From positions 1,946,501-2,010,500 of the forward strand of contig CATIUR010000012.1 of the NCBI GenBank assembly GCA_949592205.1: 64,000 nucleotides of DNA. The letters are read 5' to 3'. The notes under the pieces were generated by a model, which saw only the letters and a list, made by a program, of their open reading frames with translations, made no database searches and was not told where the DNA came from. The DNA comes from Helichrysum umbraculigerum. Taxonomy: Eukaryota; Streptophyta; Magnoliopsida; Asterales; Asteraceae. Positions within the stretch are counted from its first letter, which is position 1; every line of letters begins with the position of its first letter. Positions 34,395 to 46,301 of this stretch are shown here, piece after piece. The position numbers and the translations under genes are program-made.

Positions 34395-36726
34395 TGGTGG
34401 AATCCCAGCGGTCGGTCGGATTTTACTCCGGTCATTGTTCCGGTCAACTAGGACGCGCACCAGGGCGTTTTAAATTTCTAAGAGCTGGGGCTCAAACTAT
34501 AAGTACCACCTACCTTGGGAGTAAGCAGTAAGTATAACTCGAGGTCGTTCTTTTATCGGAGCGAATTGAAACGAAGAGGATCACCAAATATTTAGGTCGC
34601 AAATAGGATAAAGGTAGGTAGATAGATTTTTGGTGGGTTGTATTTTCTAAGTTATCCTAAATACAATAAAGTTAATAACAGAAATAAAAGATAGAGAGTA
34701 AGCAGACAGGTAGAGATGTGATTGCTGAAACTTCGATAATTAGGGTTTCGGGATGATGTTCATTATAAATTTGACTGGAGATTCACTAGATAATTAACAG
34801 ATATACTTTCGGTGTAAACACTAGGACCCTACGTTTCAGGTGAAACCCTAAAATCATATGTCACTGGAATCCTACGTTATCATGATTCTGATCAGATCAG
34901 GCTGTTTTTAAACCCCCCTGAACTTTGCTTGAATAAGACTAAGTGACCCTTTAGGGTGCAGGCAAAAGGCAACAGACCGTAATTTATATACTAACCTTTC
35001 TTAACACCTAATCATCTATTTGCTTTTACCATGGTGAATACTAATTGCATCTTATATATGTTAAACTATTGGTTAATTAGGGTTTAGCATGTCGGGGCAT
35101 TATTGCATTAATGACACAACCCTTTATTTGTCTATTTAAAGCACATATTCAACCATCATAAACATAGACCCTCCTTTCCATTAAGGCATTCATCCCTAGG
35201 AATAATCACGGTGTACAAGGCAGTTAGGCATTTCCATAGTTTTCCAAACCATAGATGTACTGGCGGTATCCTGGGCATTTAAACATTTCCACAGCTTTCC
35301 AGATCTTAGGTGTACTAACGATGTACAGTGCAACAAGCATTTTCACAGCTTTGATTCCTAGACCACAGTTCTAAAAGGTCACTTCTAGGTAATCCACGAT
35401 GAAACAATCCTATGGCATTTCCTTAGCTTCCACGTATTTGTACTCCACACGTGGTGTTTCCAACGCTATACGGAGTACCGTGCCGTTATAAGGAAAGTTC
35501 ATAGCTTCATACTGTAACTGGAGATAACTGTGTTTACATAGTATTAGTGTTGATCAGATCCTATCCTAGGGCAACAGTCACGTGAAGGTCTGGAAAGGGT
35601 GACGAGAAACTAGATCAATATTCAGGATAAGCTTAACCAAATACACAGCGTAACAATCTCCAATCATATAAATAAAACATTAATTTAACATCATCCCTAC
35701 TCCTAATATCTACATTTCAACAATCACAATATTAAACTACTCTATAAACGTGGCAATAGGTAAAGTACAAACTGATATAACATAAAGCACAAGCATTATA
35801 ACAGTAAGTAAAGTTTAGATATCACCAGAAATACAGCAGCGTAATACTGAGGATTACAAACAGTCTGGACTTGAAAAACTCGTTACAACAAGATTACCAA
35901 GCTAAACCTTCCTCTAGACTCGAACCGTAAGCTTAACTCTATCTATTCCCTTCTAGATCTCTAGAGAGAGATTCTAGAGTAATAAAGTAGAGAGAGAGAG
36001 AAACTTGAAAGTGAGAAAATGATGTGAGAATGAGGTATGTTTGGAGTGTGGAGGTGACCCCCTATTTATAGGGAAAGCCTCCAACCATACGTACAACTCC
36101 CGAAACAGCACGTAAAAGCAAACGAAGCAGAAATGGGGAGAGGAGGGGCCATATACGGCCTTATACGGTGTGTGTGAGGCCGTATACGGTCTCTGTGGGA
36201 CCGTATACGGTGCCCAGGGCCGTATACGGGCTCCGTCTGATTTCGTTTGTTGCTTAAAATGCGCGTATCTCTTTCGTTATGTGTCCGTTTGACTTGATTC
36301 TTTCGCCTGTGGCTTCGTAATTCCGTTACGCTTATAATAGTGCCAATCTCATGGAAATTGGATGTGTAGAGCTCAGGCATAGCCGTAATGACTTTTAGGG
36401 TGTTTGTAATCGTCGTATCTTCTCCGTTCTTTATCCGATTTGCATGATTCTTGATTTTCCCATCTCGTTTTTACCTATATTATCATATGATGAGGTTAGA
36501 ATATGTGCCTCATAGGATAGATGAGTCTGGAAGAATTTGTGCATGTATATTTGTCCTGATTTGCTCGTTATTTGGACGTTTTTAGTGATTTTTGCAGCAA
36601 CGCCTATATTTGGAGCACTTTAGTGAATTTTAGTGAATAATAATCGTTTTGGAATGTTTTCACCAAAGATGTGTCCAAAAAGTGTGGAATATTGACCTTA
36701 AAAACATGACTTTTTGCGTCACATCA
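34395..36726 (-). repeat. 5' LTR of element D
   Basis: 2332 bp. Promoter: CTATAAATAGG (about 36062-36071), with words at 36147-36160, 36177-36191, 36198-36212 and 36217-36231 (CCGTATACGG core). The core is better preserved than in the 3' LTR. Confidence 0.93.
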
Positions 36727-36731
36727 CTTCC

Positions 36732-38277
36732 CAATGTAGTCTTGCGGTTCCTCACTTAAAGTGGTTCCGCCGCTTCAAACCTTGGCCATGTCTTGTCCTA
36801 CGCTAATCCCCCATGTAGTCTTGCGGTTCCATAGTTTCATACCTTTTGACAAATTATCTTGACACAGATGACTGACTACCTTTTATTTGGACGTTATTAA
36901 AAAGGTGTTGTAATCACGTTTATTGGTGAAAAGGCGATAGATTAATTTGAAGTTTAAAATTCTATTTAGAAAGGTTAATTAAACTCGGTTTCTCATTTTT
37001 ATAATATTAGTCCGTAATATAACTACCTTCGATCGTTACACAGCTTCCACGTATTTGTAGTACACCTAAAGTGTTTCCAACGCTATACTACATAACAGTC
37101 GAATAGGGGCCGTAATATTACTTCGTAATATTGCATCGTTTCGTAATATTACTACCTTCGGTCGTTCCTCGACTTCCATACGTTTGTACCTCACCTTGAA
37201 GTGTTTCCAGCACTATATCGAGTAATAGTAGAATAGGGGCTGTCATATTACATTAACATTATTTATAAATCATCCCATAATTAAATAACTACATCGCAGG
37301 CAAACACAACAAGTATATTATTCTCTAATCATGGCAATAACTAAATCTAGCATAACTAATATAAACGTAATTAATTAAGATAGATAAGGATAGAAAGAAC
37401 CAGGATTAAATGCGAGAAGAAATAGACTTGAATTAAATATCGTAACTTCCAAGTGTACACAAAAAGATTACAAGCCGCTCCGCTCTTTCATTCTATTCTA
37501 ATTTCTCTCTCAAACTAATCTAAAACTAATCTAGAGTGAGAAAATAGATAGGGAAATAAATATGATTTTTTCTTGAGAGAAAGTAATTTTTGAGTGCATA
37601 GGAAGGTGTTTTTGAAAAACGAAACTAATGGTATATTTATAGTTGAAATCCGACTCACGATAGCGAAGTTAGGCTTATTTTAGCAAAAAAGCGTGCGCGG
37701 TACGCGTAACGGACGAAAAAGGTGGCGCACGGACGAAAAAGCACCCGGCACCGGTTGTACCCGGGCCAGCACCGGTTGGCGGACCCAAAAAGTGGGCTGG
37801 CGGCCTGATGCTGCCGTACGCCCTCTTGGGTTCACGTTTACATGTATGTCTCCTTCATTATGCTTCCAATTTTGACGATTCTTTTTGCGTTGGAATCGAT
37901 TTTTAAAAACGAAGACTTTGATGTAAAGAAATCCCCGGGATGATTTTTCTATCTTGAGATATCTTGTTCCGAATGTTTTGAATCTTTCGCAGCGCGTATA
38001 ATCTTCATTCTTTATCCGTTTTTGTTGATTCTTTTTGCGTTGGATTCTAATTTTTAGAACGAAGACTTTGGTATAGAGAAATCTCTATCTTGAATCTTCA
38101 AACGCACGTGAAATCTTCATTTTTTGACCGTTTTGCATGATTTTTCATGTGCTCCATTATTTTAACCTACTTGAGAAAATATCATCTATTAATGAAATAT
38201 TTGAGCTTGTTTGCCAAGTATTTATTCTAAAATGTGTGAGATATCAATAGTAAAAAGTGACTTTTTACGCGATATCA
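36732..38277 (-). repeat. 5' LTR of element C, outer segment
   Basis: Continues 23884-24559 after element D and ends TTTTTACGCGATATCA. Promoter: CTATAAATATA on the minus strand (37632-37642), with GCACCGGTTG words upstream at 37747-37757 and 37768-37778. Boundary with element E at 38278. Confidence 0.85.
37632..37830 (-). promoter_or_regulatory. LTR promoter of C: TATA box and GC-rich word cluster
   Basis: TATA box with GGCACCGGTTG-type words and GCGCGGTACGCG upstream on the minus strand. F carries the same arrangement. Confidence 0.6.
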
Positions 38278-38303
38278 GAGCTTCTCAGTCACCGCCACCT
38301 TAA

Positions 38304-38835
38304 GTTAACGAGGTCGGGACTAACTTGATAGGCTCCAATTTAGAAGGGTCACTACCTTCACTTCAGACTTCTACCAGGCCATCCACGCCTCTCATCCCTG
38401 AGGATCAACCCGTTGGGATTGCGCCAGTACCCACCTTCCAGTATGGGGTGACTACTGCCGATCCTGCTGTCTCATGGGCAATGCTGAGAGCCCTTGAGAT
38501 CCAGCATGCGGCCATCACCGAGAACCATGATGCTCTAGGCCTTCCCATCATATCCGTGTGCCCCTACCAGATGGGCCCTGATCGCGCTCCGCAGATCCCA
38601 CCGTGGGACCTTTTTCCACCATGGGATTCTACTGTGTAGGACCTTCCCATTACTACGGTCCCACTAGAGGAATATGTCGCAACATTAGATATATGGATTC
38701 AGGCTGAGGCTCTAGAGGATATCGTCGCTTCTCCTGTCTACACCATAAAGGAGTCTGCATCATCAACATCGATCGTGGATAACACGATCTTTGTCGATGA
38801 CGACTTCAATGATTGGGACCAACTTGAGGATTGAT
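38304..38835 (+). pseudogene. ORF2 of element E, C-terminal fragment
   Basis: Open frame ending at TGA 38833-38835, with one in-frame TAG at 38637-38639. Pro-rich region (TSTRPSTPLIPEDQP) then an acidic tail (VDDDFNDWDQLED). Position before the non-coding region, and composition, match the end of ORF2 in A and D; direct alignment is weak. The 5' part is cut off by element C. Confidence 0.5.
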
Positions 38836-40667
38836 GGACTGACATAGATTAGCTACCTTTATTTATTTATATCTTTTGTTATGTATTGTTAACATTTGTG
38901 TGTTTGAAGGATGATTTTATATGCAGAAATCTACTTAGGAATCATGGAACGGTTCAAATGAATGAGTTTGGTCTAAATCCAGCAACTCACACACTCGAAT
39001 CTGGTCCATACATCTAGTGGCTACAAACGAAAATAAGGGGAGTACTTCTTTCTCCTTTTGTCTCAATTTAAACCTACTTAAAATTTAAATAAAATTCTAA
39101 GTGTGGGATTACAGCGCGCAATTAGAAAATAGTTTAGAAAAATATTGCTTGTGAGGTAAAAACTCTAAGTGTGGGATAAACCCAACTTAGAGTTGAAAAT
39201 CAGGATCAATGTTCTTTTTAAGTGTGGGATAGTGTAAGTATCTACTGTAATGCTTTTTTTAACCTTTTTGCTCAGTCCTATATACAACCCAGAAATTTTT
39301 GCCAAATTTTTCAAAATTTTTTGAGTCAATAAAAGTCTTTAAGGACATTTCTGGTCAACAAAAATTCGAAAAATGGGTAAAAAAGACCAAAGTAGGAAAT
39401 TTTGTCGAAAATATCAAAGCTAAGTTCGAAACAAGTGATCGCATGACTAGGCATAGACCCAATTCAAATAAGTGAGGAATCTTGAGCCCTAAAGCACTCA
39501 TCTTTAGTGCTTCACTTTTTCTATTGAGAGTTTGCCGATGTATGCCGTTTCGAATTATAATTTGCTCAAGTAATACATTTCGAGACATCACAAATGGGCA
39601 CCATACATGGTGAAGGTGCAATTAGAGGATCTTGACATTTCATAGGAATAAAACCCCTCTCGTAAAAACCCCTCTTTTCGAGCCTGACCCGAACAATGCT
39701 TACTTTTAGCATTGAAGATTGAGTTAGAAAACATGTTGAGCCTTAACTTTTTCATTTTTAAAAACCTTTGTAAGCCTATTCACTTTTCTTCCCTCTCTTG
39801 GCCATAGCCTAAGTTTCTGCTCTGTCATGAAAATTGCAACAAGCATACTTCATCTCCAAAGAAGAGATTCCATGGCACCTAAAGAATTTTTGATAAATCT
39901 AATCTGAAGATTTATTTCAGTATGAACACCCCCTTCTTCAAAAATGACAAAGGAACCTCCGAAGAAAGTATGAATCAGCAAAAACAAGCTGCTAGAAGAA
40001 ACTTGAAAATCTCAAACAGTAAAGTATCATCAAGAGTCATGGAGATGCGCACTCCGTAGCTCTCCGCGATACCTCAAAAAGAGAAAAGGAAGAAGAAAAG
40101 AAAAATAAAGGAAAGAAAAGAAAAGAAAAGGAGGCCACCTTAGAGAAAAATCCAAGAAGGGGCACCACCAAGCTTTAAGAACGCGTCTTCGCAGCAAGTG
40201 ACAAGCAACTCTTAGGCTATATCAATACCTACACCAATCATCCATAAAAACCTTCCTACAACTATACAACCCTTCTACAAATGTCTTGGGATAATTAACA
40301 CTGTCCTCATTTAAGTAGTGGGGATTTGATTCTCAATCAAGCTTATGATGAAAAAAGAGCTACATGACTGGCTTCTAAGCAAATTAGAAGATAGGAAACC
40401 CAATACACTTGAGTAAATTGAGCGACCACCTGTGAGGAATCCTGGTCATGTATATCCTACATCACGAGGATTGAGAAGAAAACTTGCTACAGCCGGTTCG
40501 GAGAAATACTCAAAGATAAAACCCTACTTGAAATCTTTCCTACCCAACCACTAGAAGTCCAGTTTTCCAGAAATAGACGCTCTCCTTAAGAACTTTTCTT
40601 GTCACGACTCAGTTTATGGCGATAAAGGTTGGCTTGAGGATAAGCAAAAGTCAAAATGTGGGATACT
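38836..40667 (+). other. 3' non-coding region and polypurine tract of element E
   Basis: PPT-like motifs at 39097-39110, 39165-39178 and 39218-39231. The second sits in a stem, CTCTAAG...TGGGATAAACCCA...CTTAGAG (39163-39192). H3 hairpin AAGCACT-CATCTTT-AGTGCTT is at 39492-39512. The H1 remnant GCTTG-AGGA-TAAGC (about 40632-40645) precedes ATGTGGGATACT at the LTR. The order H2/PPT, H3, H1/PPT is as in D. No ORF of substance; GA-rich tract at 40075-40130. Confidence 0.7.
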
Positions 40668-43030
40668 TAATATCGCGTAAAAAGTCACATTTTAACTACC
40701 GATATCTCTCTTATTTAAGACAAATACTTGGCGTATATGTTCAAATATTACACTAATCAATGCTATTTTGTCAAGTAGGTTAAAATACGGAAGCACAAGA
40801 AAAATCAAGCAAAATGAAGATTCTACGCGCGTTTAAAGATTCAAAACAGTCGAGACAAGCTATCTCAAGTTAGAAGACTCATCTCAGACTTCTTTACATC
40901 CGGTCAGCCACCAGCCGGATCCGGTCAGTCGGTACCGGTTAGCCGTCGATAGGATCCGGTTCTTCCAGCCGGAACCGGCTCCCTTCCCTGCTCCACCGAC
41001 CGTACTGATACCCGAACCAGTTGGATCCGGTCGGATCCGGCCCGCTGCCAACCTGATCCGCCCAACTTCGTACTTTTGCGCTTTTTCGTTAAAATGAGCC
41101 TATTTTCGCTATCGTGAGCCAGATTTCAAGTATAAATATACCATTGGATTCACAATTTCAAAATACACATTCCTAGCACATTTTCTCACTTTAAGAATTA
41201 CTTCTACTTTTTCCTCTCTCTAGATTAGTATTAACTAATTAGATTAGCTAATTAATTAATTAAGAGAGGTTAAATACTTTTGTACGGAGGTGCTCTGGGA
41301 TGCGTTTTGCTACAAGTTATTGTACGCTTTTTCAGGTTAATGGACATTTCTGTCAATCGGCGGAAGACTCATGCATCCTGGGAGGGTATGATAGCAAAAA
41401 AAGTTCACCAAACTTTAAGCCAATAATTCAAAGTAACTCTTCAAATTAACGAGTTTTTCTCTCTTGAATATCCAACTACCAAATTAATTCTTTATAACGT
41501 GCTCTATATTTTTTTGACAAGTAAGCCAGTAGTCGTTGACGTTTTTCGAGAATTTTCCGCAGACCTCTTTGAGATAGATAGTCTTTTTTGTGTAATTTCG
41601 AATGTGAAGTAAGTCTCCGTATCTTGTTGGTGAAACTTACTACTTGAAATTCAACAGATCCTCTGTTTACTTTGTTTTCTTCTTGTTCTTGCAAAATAAT
41701 TGAAATAAATGATTTTAAACTATCTTATTATATTTAAATATGTTTGTTTCTTATTACCAATATTTAAATATGAACGCTAGAATTTCCATGATTTGCTTGT
41801 CTATTATGATAGTCGTCTATGGATTAATTAAATATGTAAATAAACTGTATTGTTACGTAATTGCAGATAATTTAAATTATGAATAATGTAGGAATTAAAT
41901 CTTTATTGTTTATATGCCCAACTCATGTTGTCACTAAAACCTTATGCAAAAATGAACGTAGCTAACTCATAGGGTACAAGTCACTTAGTTATACTGTGTT
42001 AGATTGAATCGTTGAACTCGACATGGCCGGTGTTCTCTAAACTGAAACAAGTTCTAAGAGACATGGAACATGGGAGTAGAGGTAGATTAAGATTAAATTC
42101 AGACAGAAGATACTTTTGAGAGAACTTTCGGAGTATTTTTGAGAGAACTTTCGGAGTATCCTCGACCTAGTTAATACCTTCACCTGATAGAACAAAATAG
42201 TATCCTGATTTTCTTATTGCATGTTCTTGTTTGATTGTTGCTCTAGGATTGCCATGCTAGTATTGTATTGAACGTATTACTTAGGTTTTTATTTATAAAA
42301 TAGATTATCCCTATTATTTCGCATACTTGAGTAGTGTTGATGATTCGTACGAATAACTGATGACGTATTATCCGACCGCCTAGACCAGTTATTCCAACTT
42401 ATTTCAATGAGGGTAAAACCCATTTATGAAACTGTTTATTTAACAGGTCATACCATGATTCGGACGTCTCTGACGACCGAGATTGAGGAATAGAATTCGA
42501 GATTAATTGTTAGATAATACGGCCATACATTTAAGAGAACTTTCGGTGTACGTGTCAATGTATTCTGCAATCCACGTGACATTCCTTATGCCTGATTGTG
42601 AACACCTCCGCGTCAGTCAGATGGAAGGATTGTAGTAATAACTCACCTTAACTTACGAATTCACCCTCACTAGAACTCTTCATATTTAATTGTCCCTAAA
42701 CCACGTCATAATAGACAATCGTTTTAATCGCTGAACGCCCGAAGTAACCTCCACCCTTATTTTTATTGTTATTTTATTTAGTGGAGTAGAAAAACTCAAA
42801 CCAAAACCAACTATCCTTTATATCTCAGCTAAATACATAAAACTTTCTAAATCACCTAGTTTCAATTTGCCAAGCTTTGAAGAATGATCCTTGACCATAC
42901 TTATCCTTTGCTAGCCTTTTCTAGATTAGCAATAGTAGTAACCCTAGGCCCCAGCCTTTATAAATAAAAAACCCACTTACGCCCGACTCGACACCGCTCG
43001 GAACGACACTAGCCATCGACCGGCACGTCA
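40668..43030 (+). repeat. 3' LTR of element E
   Basis: Begins TAATATCGCGTAAAAAGTCA (TG start mutated to TA) and ends CGGCACGTCA. Promoter: GTATAAATATA (41130-41140). Confidence 0.8.
40898..41140 (+). promoter_or_regulatory. LTR promoter of E: word cluster upstream of TATA
   Basis: Many CCGGATCCGG, ATCCGGTC and GGTACCGGTT words (40898-41047) within about 230 bp upstream of TATAAATATA (41131-41140). Confidence 0.65.
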
Positions 43031-43047
43031 GGGAAGCACTTTCTTTA

Positions 43048-43540
43048 GGGGAAAGGGGGGAAGTGTAATATTTATCACGAGTTTTTTTTTTTATTTTCGC
43101 CAGTACAAATGTCAAAAAATATAAAGTGAAAATTAATAAATGTTGTTAAGAATCGATTCTTATGTTAAGTTTTATTTATAAATTCCTTTTGTAGTTTCTA
43201 ACATCAATTACTGAATATTAAATCCAAAATCGTTAATATTCGCCGAGGTGAATGTTAGTTAAAATTCATCACGATAAATATTAAATTTGTGAAAATGTTA
43301 TTTTTTTCACATTCATCGTGAAGAATGTTAACTTAACATTCATTATGATGAATGCTAACAGTTTATTAAATAAATATTCATAAACTAATATTATGACTTA
43401 AAAATGAATTTTATTAGTTAATATATTATTTATAACATCGATTTTGATTATTATTTACTAATAAAAATAATTCTCTTTTAAAATTTGTATTCACAAAGAT
43501 CAGAAGCTCCTGACGAATATTACACTTCACCCCTTCCCCC
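43048..43540. mobile_element. Foldback MITE with ~33-bp terminal inverted repeats
   Basis: Left end GGGGAAAGGGGGGAAGTGTAATATTT (43048-43073) is complementary to the right end AATATTACACTTCACCCCTTCCCCC (43516-43540). Both continue as related TCACGAG/CTCCTGACG sequence. The centre is itself palindromic: GAATGTTAA-C-TTAACATTC (43323-43341). No clear target duplication; superfamily not assigned. Confidence 0.65.
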
Positions 43541-43568
43541 AAAATTAGTGATCCCACTTGAACCCTCC

Positions 43569-44179
43569 TCTATATATATCTATTCATATATATAAATGAA
43601 GGTTTTTTAAACAAATATTAGATATGCCACGTCAACATTGTACCTTAAATAACTAAATGCGAACAATTTTAAAAAATTCCTACATATACCACATCATAAA
43701 AATATTTATTTAATTAGATAACCCCATACATAGGTCAAAAGGATCAAAACTTTAATATATTTAATTGTTAATTTTTAAAAAATTTAGTCTATAATAATTA
43801 AGTAAACGCTTTAATATAAATATGAATATAACAACACTTTTATAACAATTTTGATCTCACGGATGTTAATATATCCTCTCGACAAACAAATATCATTTAA
43901 GTTATCCATTCACAGTATTTTTCTCAATGACCATTAACTCAAGCCAATGACAATCTTCGTCTCATGTAATTTTAATTTTTCAACATCCAATTTTTACTAA
44001 TATCAAAGTATATATGACAAATTTAAAAAGTCAAAAGTAAAAGTTATGTCATTAGTTATTTTCATTTTCAATGATAATTGAACCTTTTAAGTTAACAGCT
44101 TTAATTCAATAGGCTACTTACAAATAAACATATAACTGTATTTTATAAATGATTGTACATCGTACGGGCTCAAAGCCTA

Positions 44180-44180
<1 letters not shown>
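43569..44180 (+). mobile_element. Helitron-like non-autonomous element
   Basis: AT-rich, begins TCTATATATATCTATTCATA and ends with the hairpin-like GTACATCGTACGGGCTCAAAG then CCTAG|T, resembling plant Helitron 3' ends (palindrome followed by CTRR). The 5' end is uncertain: no A precedes TC here, and 43579 is an alternative. Confidence 0.45.

Positions 44181-44258
<78 letters not shown>
44181..44258. repeat. (TA)39 microsatellite
   Basis: 78 bp of uninterrupted TA directly after the Helitron-like 3' end. Confidence 0.95.
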
Positions 44259-44259
<1 letters not shown>

Positions 44260-44576
44260 TATCATATAACACATATACCCACTTTCAACTTTAAGAGATT
44301 AAGTTTGAACCAATATTAAATCTTGTCCTTTAAATTCTATCAAAAGCAATCCAACGGTTCTCTTTCTTAGATCTCCACCCCTGCTCTTTTAACCTACCTA
44401 TATAAACACTCAAATAACAAATCTATACTATTTTATAATACATATATCCACTTTCAAATTTAAGAGATTAAGTTTCAACCAATATTAAATCTTGATCTTT
44501 AAATTCTATCAAAAGCAATCCAACGGTTCTCTTTATTTGATCTTCATTCCTGCCCTTTTAACCTACCTATATAAAC
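44259..44576 (+). repeat. Tandem duplication of a ~165-bp TATA-containing segment
   Basis: Two copies share TTTAAGAGATTAAGTTT, ATCAAAAGCAATCCAACGGT and CCTACCTATATAAAC. The second is interrupted at its TATATAAAC by a MITE and resumes at 44868 (ACTCAAATAACAAATAAACA). It looks like a duplicated promoter region of an unidentified gene or element. Confidence 0.75.
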
Positions 44577-44859
44577 CAATGTTTTTAAAATTGGAAATTG
44601 AATCGGACCGAAAAGGGGGTCCAGTTCCGGTCGAACTGGTCGGACCGGACAGGATCAACAGGTCAAAAATCTGTCAAAAACATGTTTTTAATACAAAAAA
44701 AAATCAAAATTCCGGTCCAACCGGTCCGATTCCCTGTGAAAAACCGCCGGTTAGTTGACCAGTCAAACTTAGCTCAAAACAGGTTTTCAACCGGCTGAAA
44801 ATCCCATTTTCCGGTCGAACCGGTCAGACGGGCCGGTTCAAACGGTTATTAAAACATTG
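44577..44859. mobile_element. hAT-type MITE, 8-bp target duplication ATATAAAC
   Basis: Terminal inverted repeats CAATGTTTTTAAAA and TTATTAAAACATTG, flanked by perfect ATATAAAC at 44569-44576 and 44860-44867. The interior is rich in CCGGTC/GACCGG words (e.g. CCGGTCGAACCGGTC). Confidence 0.85.
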
Positions 44860-44867
44860 ATATAAAC

Positions 44868-46082
44868 ACTCAAATAACAAATAAACACATATTGTACACT
44901 CTAAAACACACAGACAATCGCTCGATTCTTCCAAATCTGGTGATCACTCAAAACATAGACACACAAAAAACTACACTACCACCAAAACATTTTCGTCCAC
45001 CGCTAACATATGGAAACATCACCACATACTCTCTGCTGCTGAAGCAACCCAACATATTTTTCTTAGATCCAATATGGTTTTCTTTGAATGTAAAAGGAGT
45101 GTACTGAAATCTTTAGATCGGAACGATGATAATGAAGACAAAAACTCGAAGTTCTTAAATGATTTTGGTTGAATGTGGTATACATGGTACTTCGTCAGAT
45201 AACACCCATGCTACCACCGTTTACAAATGAAAAACTTGCTTCTACCATGGTCTTTTGGTTAGATCTACTATTTATAATACTCCGTATTTTTTTGTTGATA
45301 TATCGTAAATTTTATTGTTTATTGTTGTAGATCTAAACGTTTATGGTGCTTTTTTCGTTAGATCTACGACCAGAATACTCATTGTAATCACGGATCCGTG
45401 GCCATCGTCAAGAACTGCTTCACAGCCACTATTTAGCAGGTATTTAATCTTAGGTTTTTATTATTGGATCTATATTATTTATTTTTGCAAAGATGAACCT
45501 CTAAGCATGTGTTTTTGTGTAGATACGAGAAAATGGATACCTAGTTCAAGCTTGAAAGAAAACAAAAAACTAGGTAATAAGAGACAATATAGATCTTTTT
45601 AGATTTTTTGTTGCATTATATCATTTTAATTTAAAATGTTCATGATCGATACGTAATTTTTTTAATTTGGTAGAATGTTTATTGGTACTATTGTAAATGT
45701 ATTTTTTATTTGGATCATGAATAAAATGTTGAAAATTTTAAAAGGTTTGAATAAAATTGATTAACATGTGTTGCAAGTAAACGTACCATTAGTTGCATGT
45801 TAATGTGATCTTTCATTTTCCACATAACTTATCAAATTAAGTGGCATTTGATGATCATTATATCAAGCCTTTTAGTTTTCTTTCGTGGCTATAAAATATA
45901 TAGAATTCTCTAGCTTACTTCTCTTAGAAGAAAAAGGCATGCATGAAACCTTAGCTAAATAAAACACACACAAATTCATACATTAGTTTCTAAGCTTATA
46001 AGCTTTGTTCTAGTCATTTTGATCAAGCTATGAACAAACATATGGGTTAGATTACGAGTAACTATTTCGACAACATTTTCAG
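44868..46082. other. Non-repetitive stretch, possible 5' part of a degraded host gene
   Basis: Follows the duplicated TATATAAAC region. Has leader-like CA-rich sequence (44870-45010) and possible splice sites (AGCAG|GTATTT at 45440). No ORF over 95 aa, and no similarity I recognise. Confidence 0.35.
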
Positions 46083-46199
46083 GAATTTGGTTCAAGTCCG
46101 GCAGTACTAATGCTTCGGTCGTTGTACGCTGGGAAACAGACCGGGAATCTGTTTCAAGGGAAACGTGTTAAACACAGGCCTCGGCTTATCATTCGTTGA
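46083..46199 (+). pseudogene. Candidate terminal exon of an unknown gene
   Basis: After an acceptor-like AACATTTTCAG (46082), 38 codons ending in TGA (46197-46199): EFGSSPAVLMLRSLYAG then a basic tail KRVKHRPRLIIR. Base composition is less AT-rich than its surroundings. Upstream exons could not be joined in frame. It may be a captured gene fragment. Product unknown. Confidence 0.3.
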
Positions 46200-46301
46200 T
46201 ATCCTTTTTCTACTCCATTCTTTGATTTATTAAATTCCATTATAATAATTGTATATGAATTATTTTTGTATTATACGGTTTGTAATTTGTATCGTATTAT
46301 A

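Larger units (their letters stand above)
24560..36726 (-). mobile_element. Element D: complete pol-less Ty3/gypsy element, target duplication CTTCC
   Basis: LTRs 24560-26924 and 34395-36726 (TGGTGG...CACATCA on the plus strand), perfect CTTCC duplications at 24555-24559 and 36727-36731. Internal 7.5 kb, in sense order: primer site, ORF1, internal promoter, intron, ORF2, 2.3-kb structured non-coding region, polypurine tract. No pol. Confidence 0.93.
20953..38277 (-). mobile_element. Element C: Athila-related element with gag fused to ORF1, carrying element D
   Basis: Minus strand: 5' LTR (38277-36732 plus 24559-23884, split by element D), primer site, gag, ORF1, then interrupted by element A at 20952. 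Its 3' half lies left of the window. The LTR, 2.2 kb without D, is the same family as the LTR of F (49012-51616). It is inserted in element E at 38278. Confidence 0.85.
38278..43030 (+). mobile_element. Element E, right part (plus strand), host of element C
   Basis: End of ORF2, 3' non-coding region, polypurine tract and a 3' LTR of 2363 bp ending GGCACGTCA. Same architecture as D and F in opposite orientation. The left part lies beyond the window. Confidence 0.8.
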
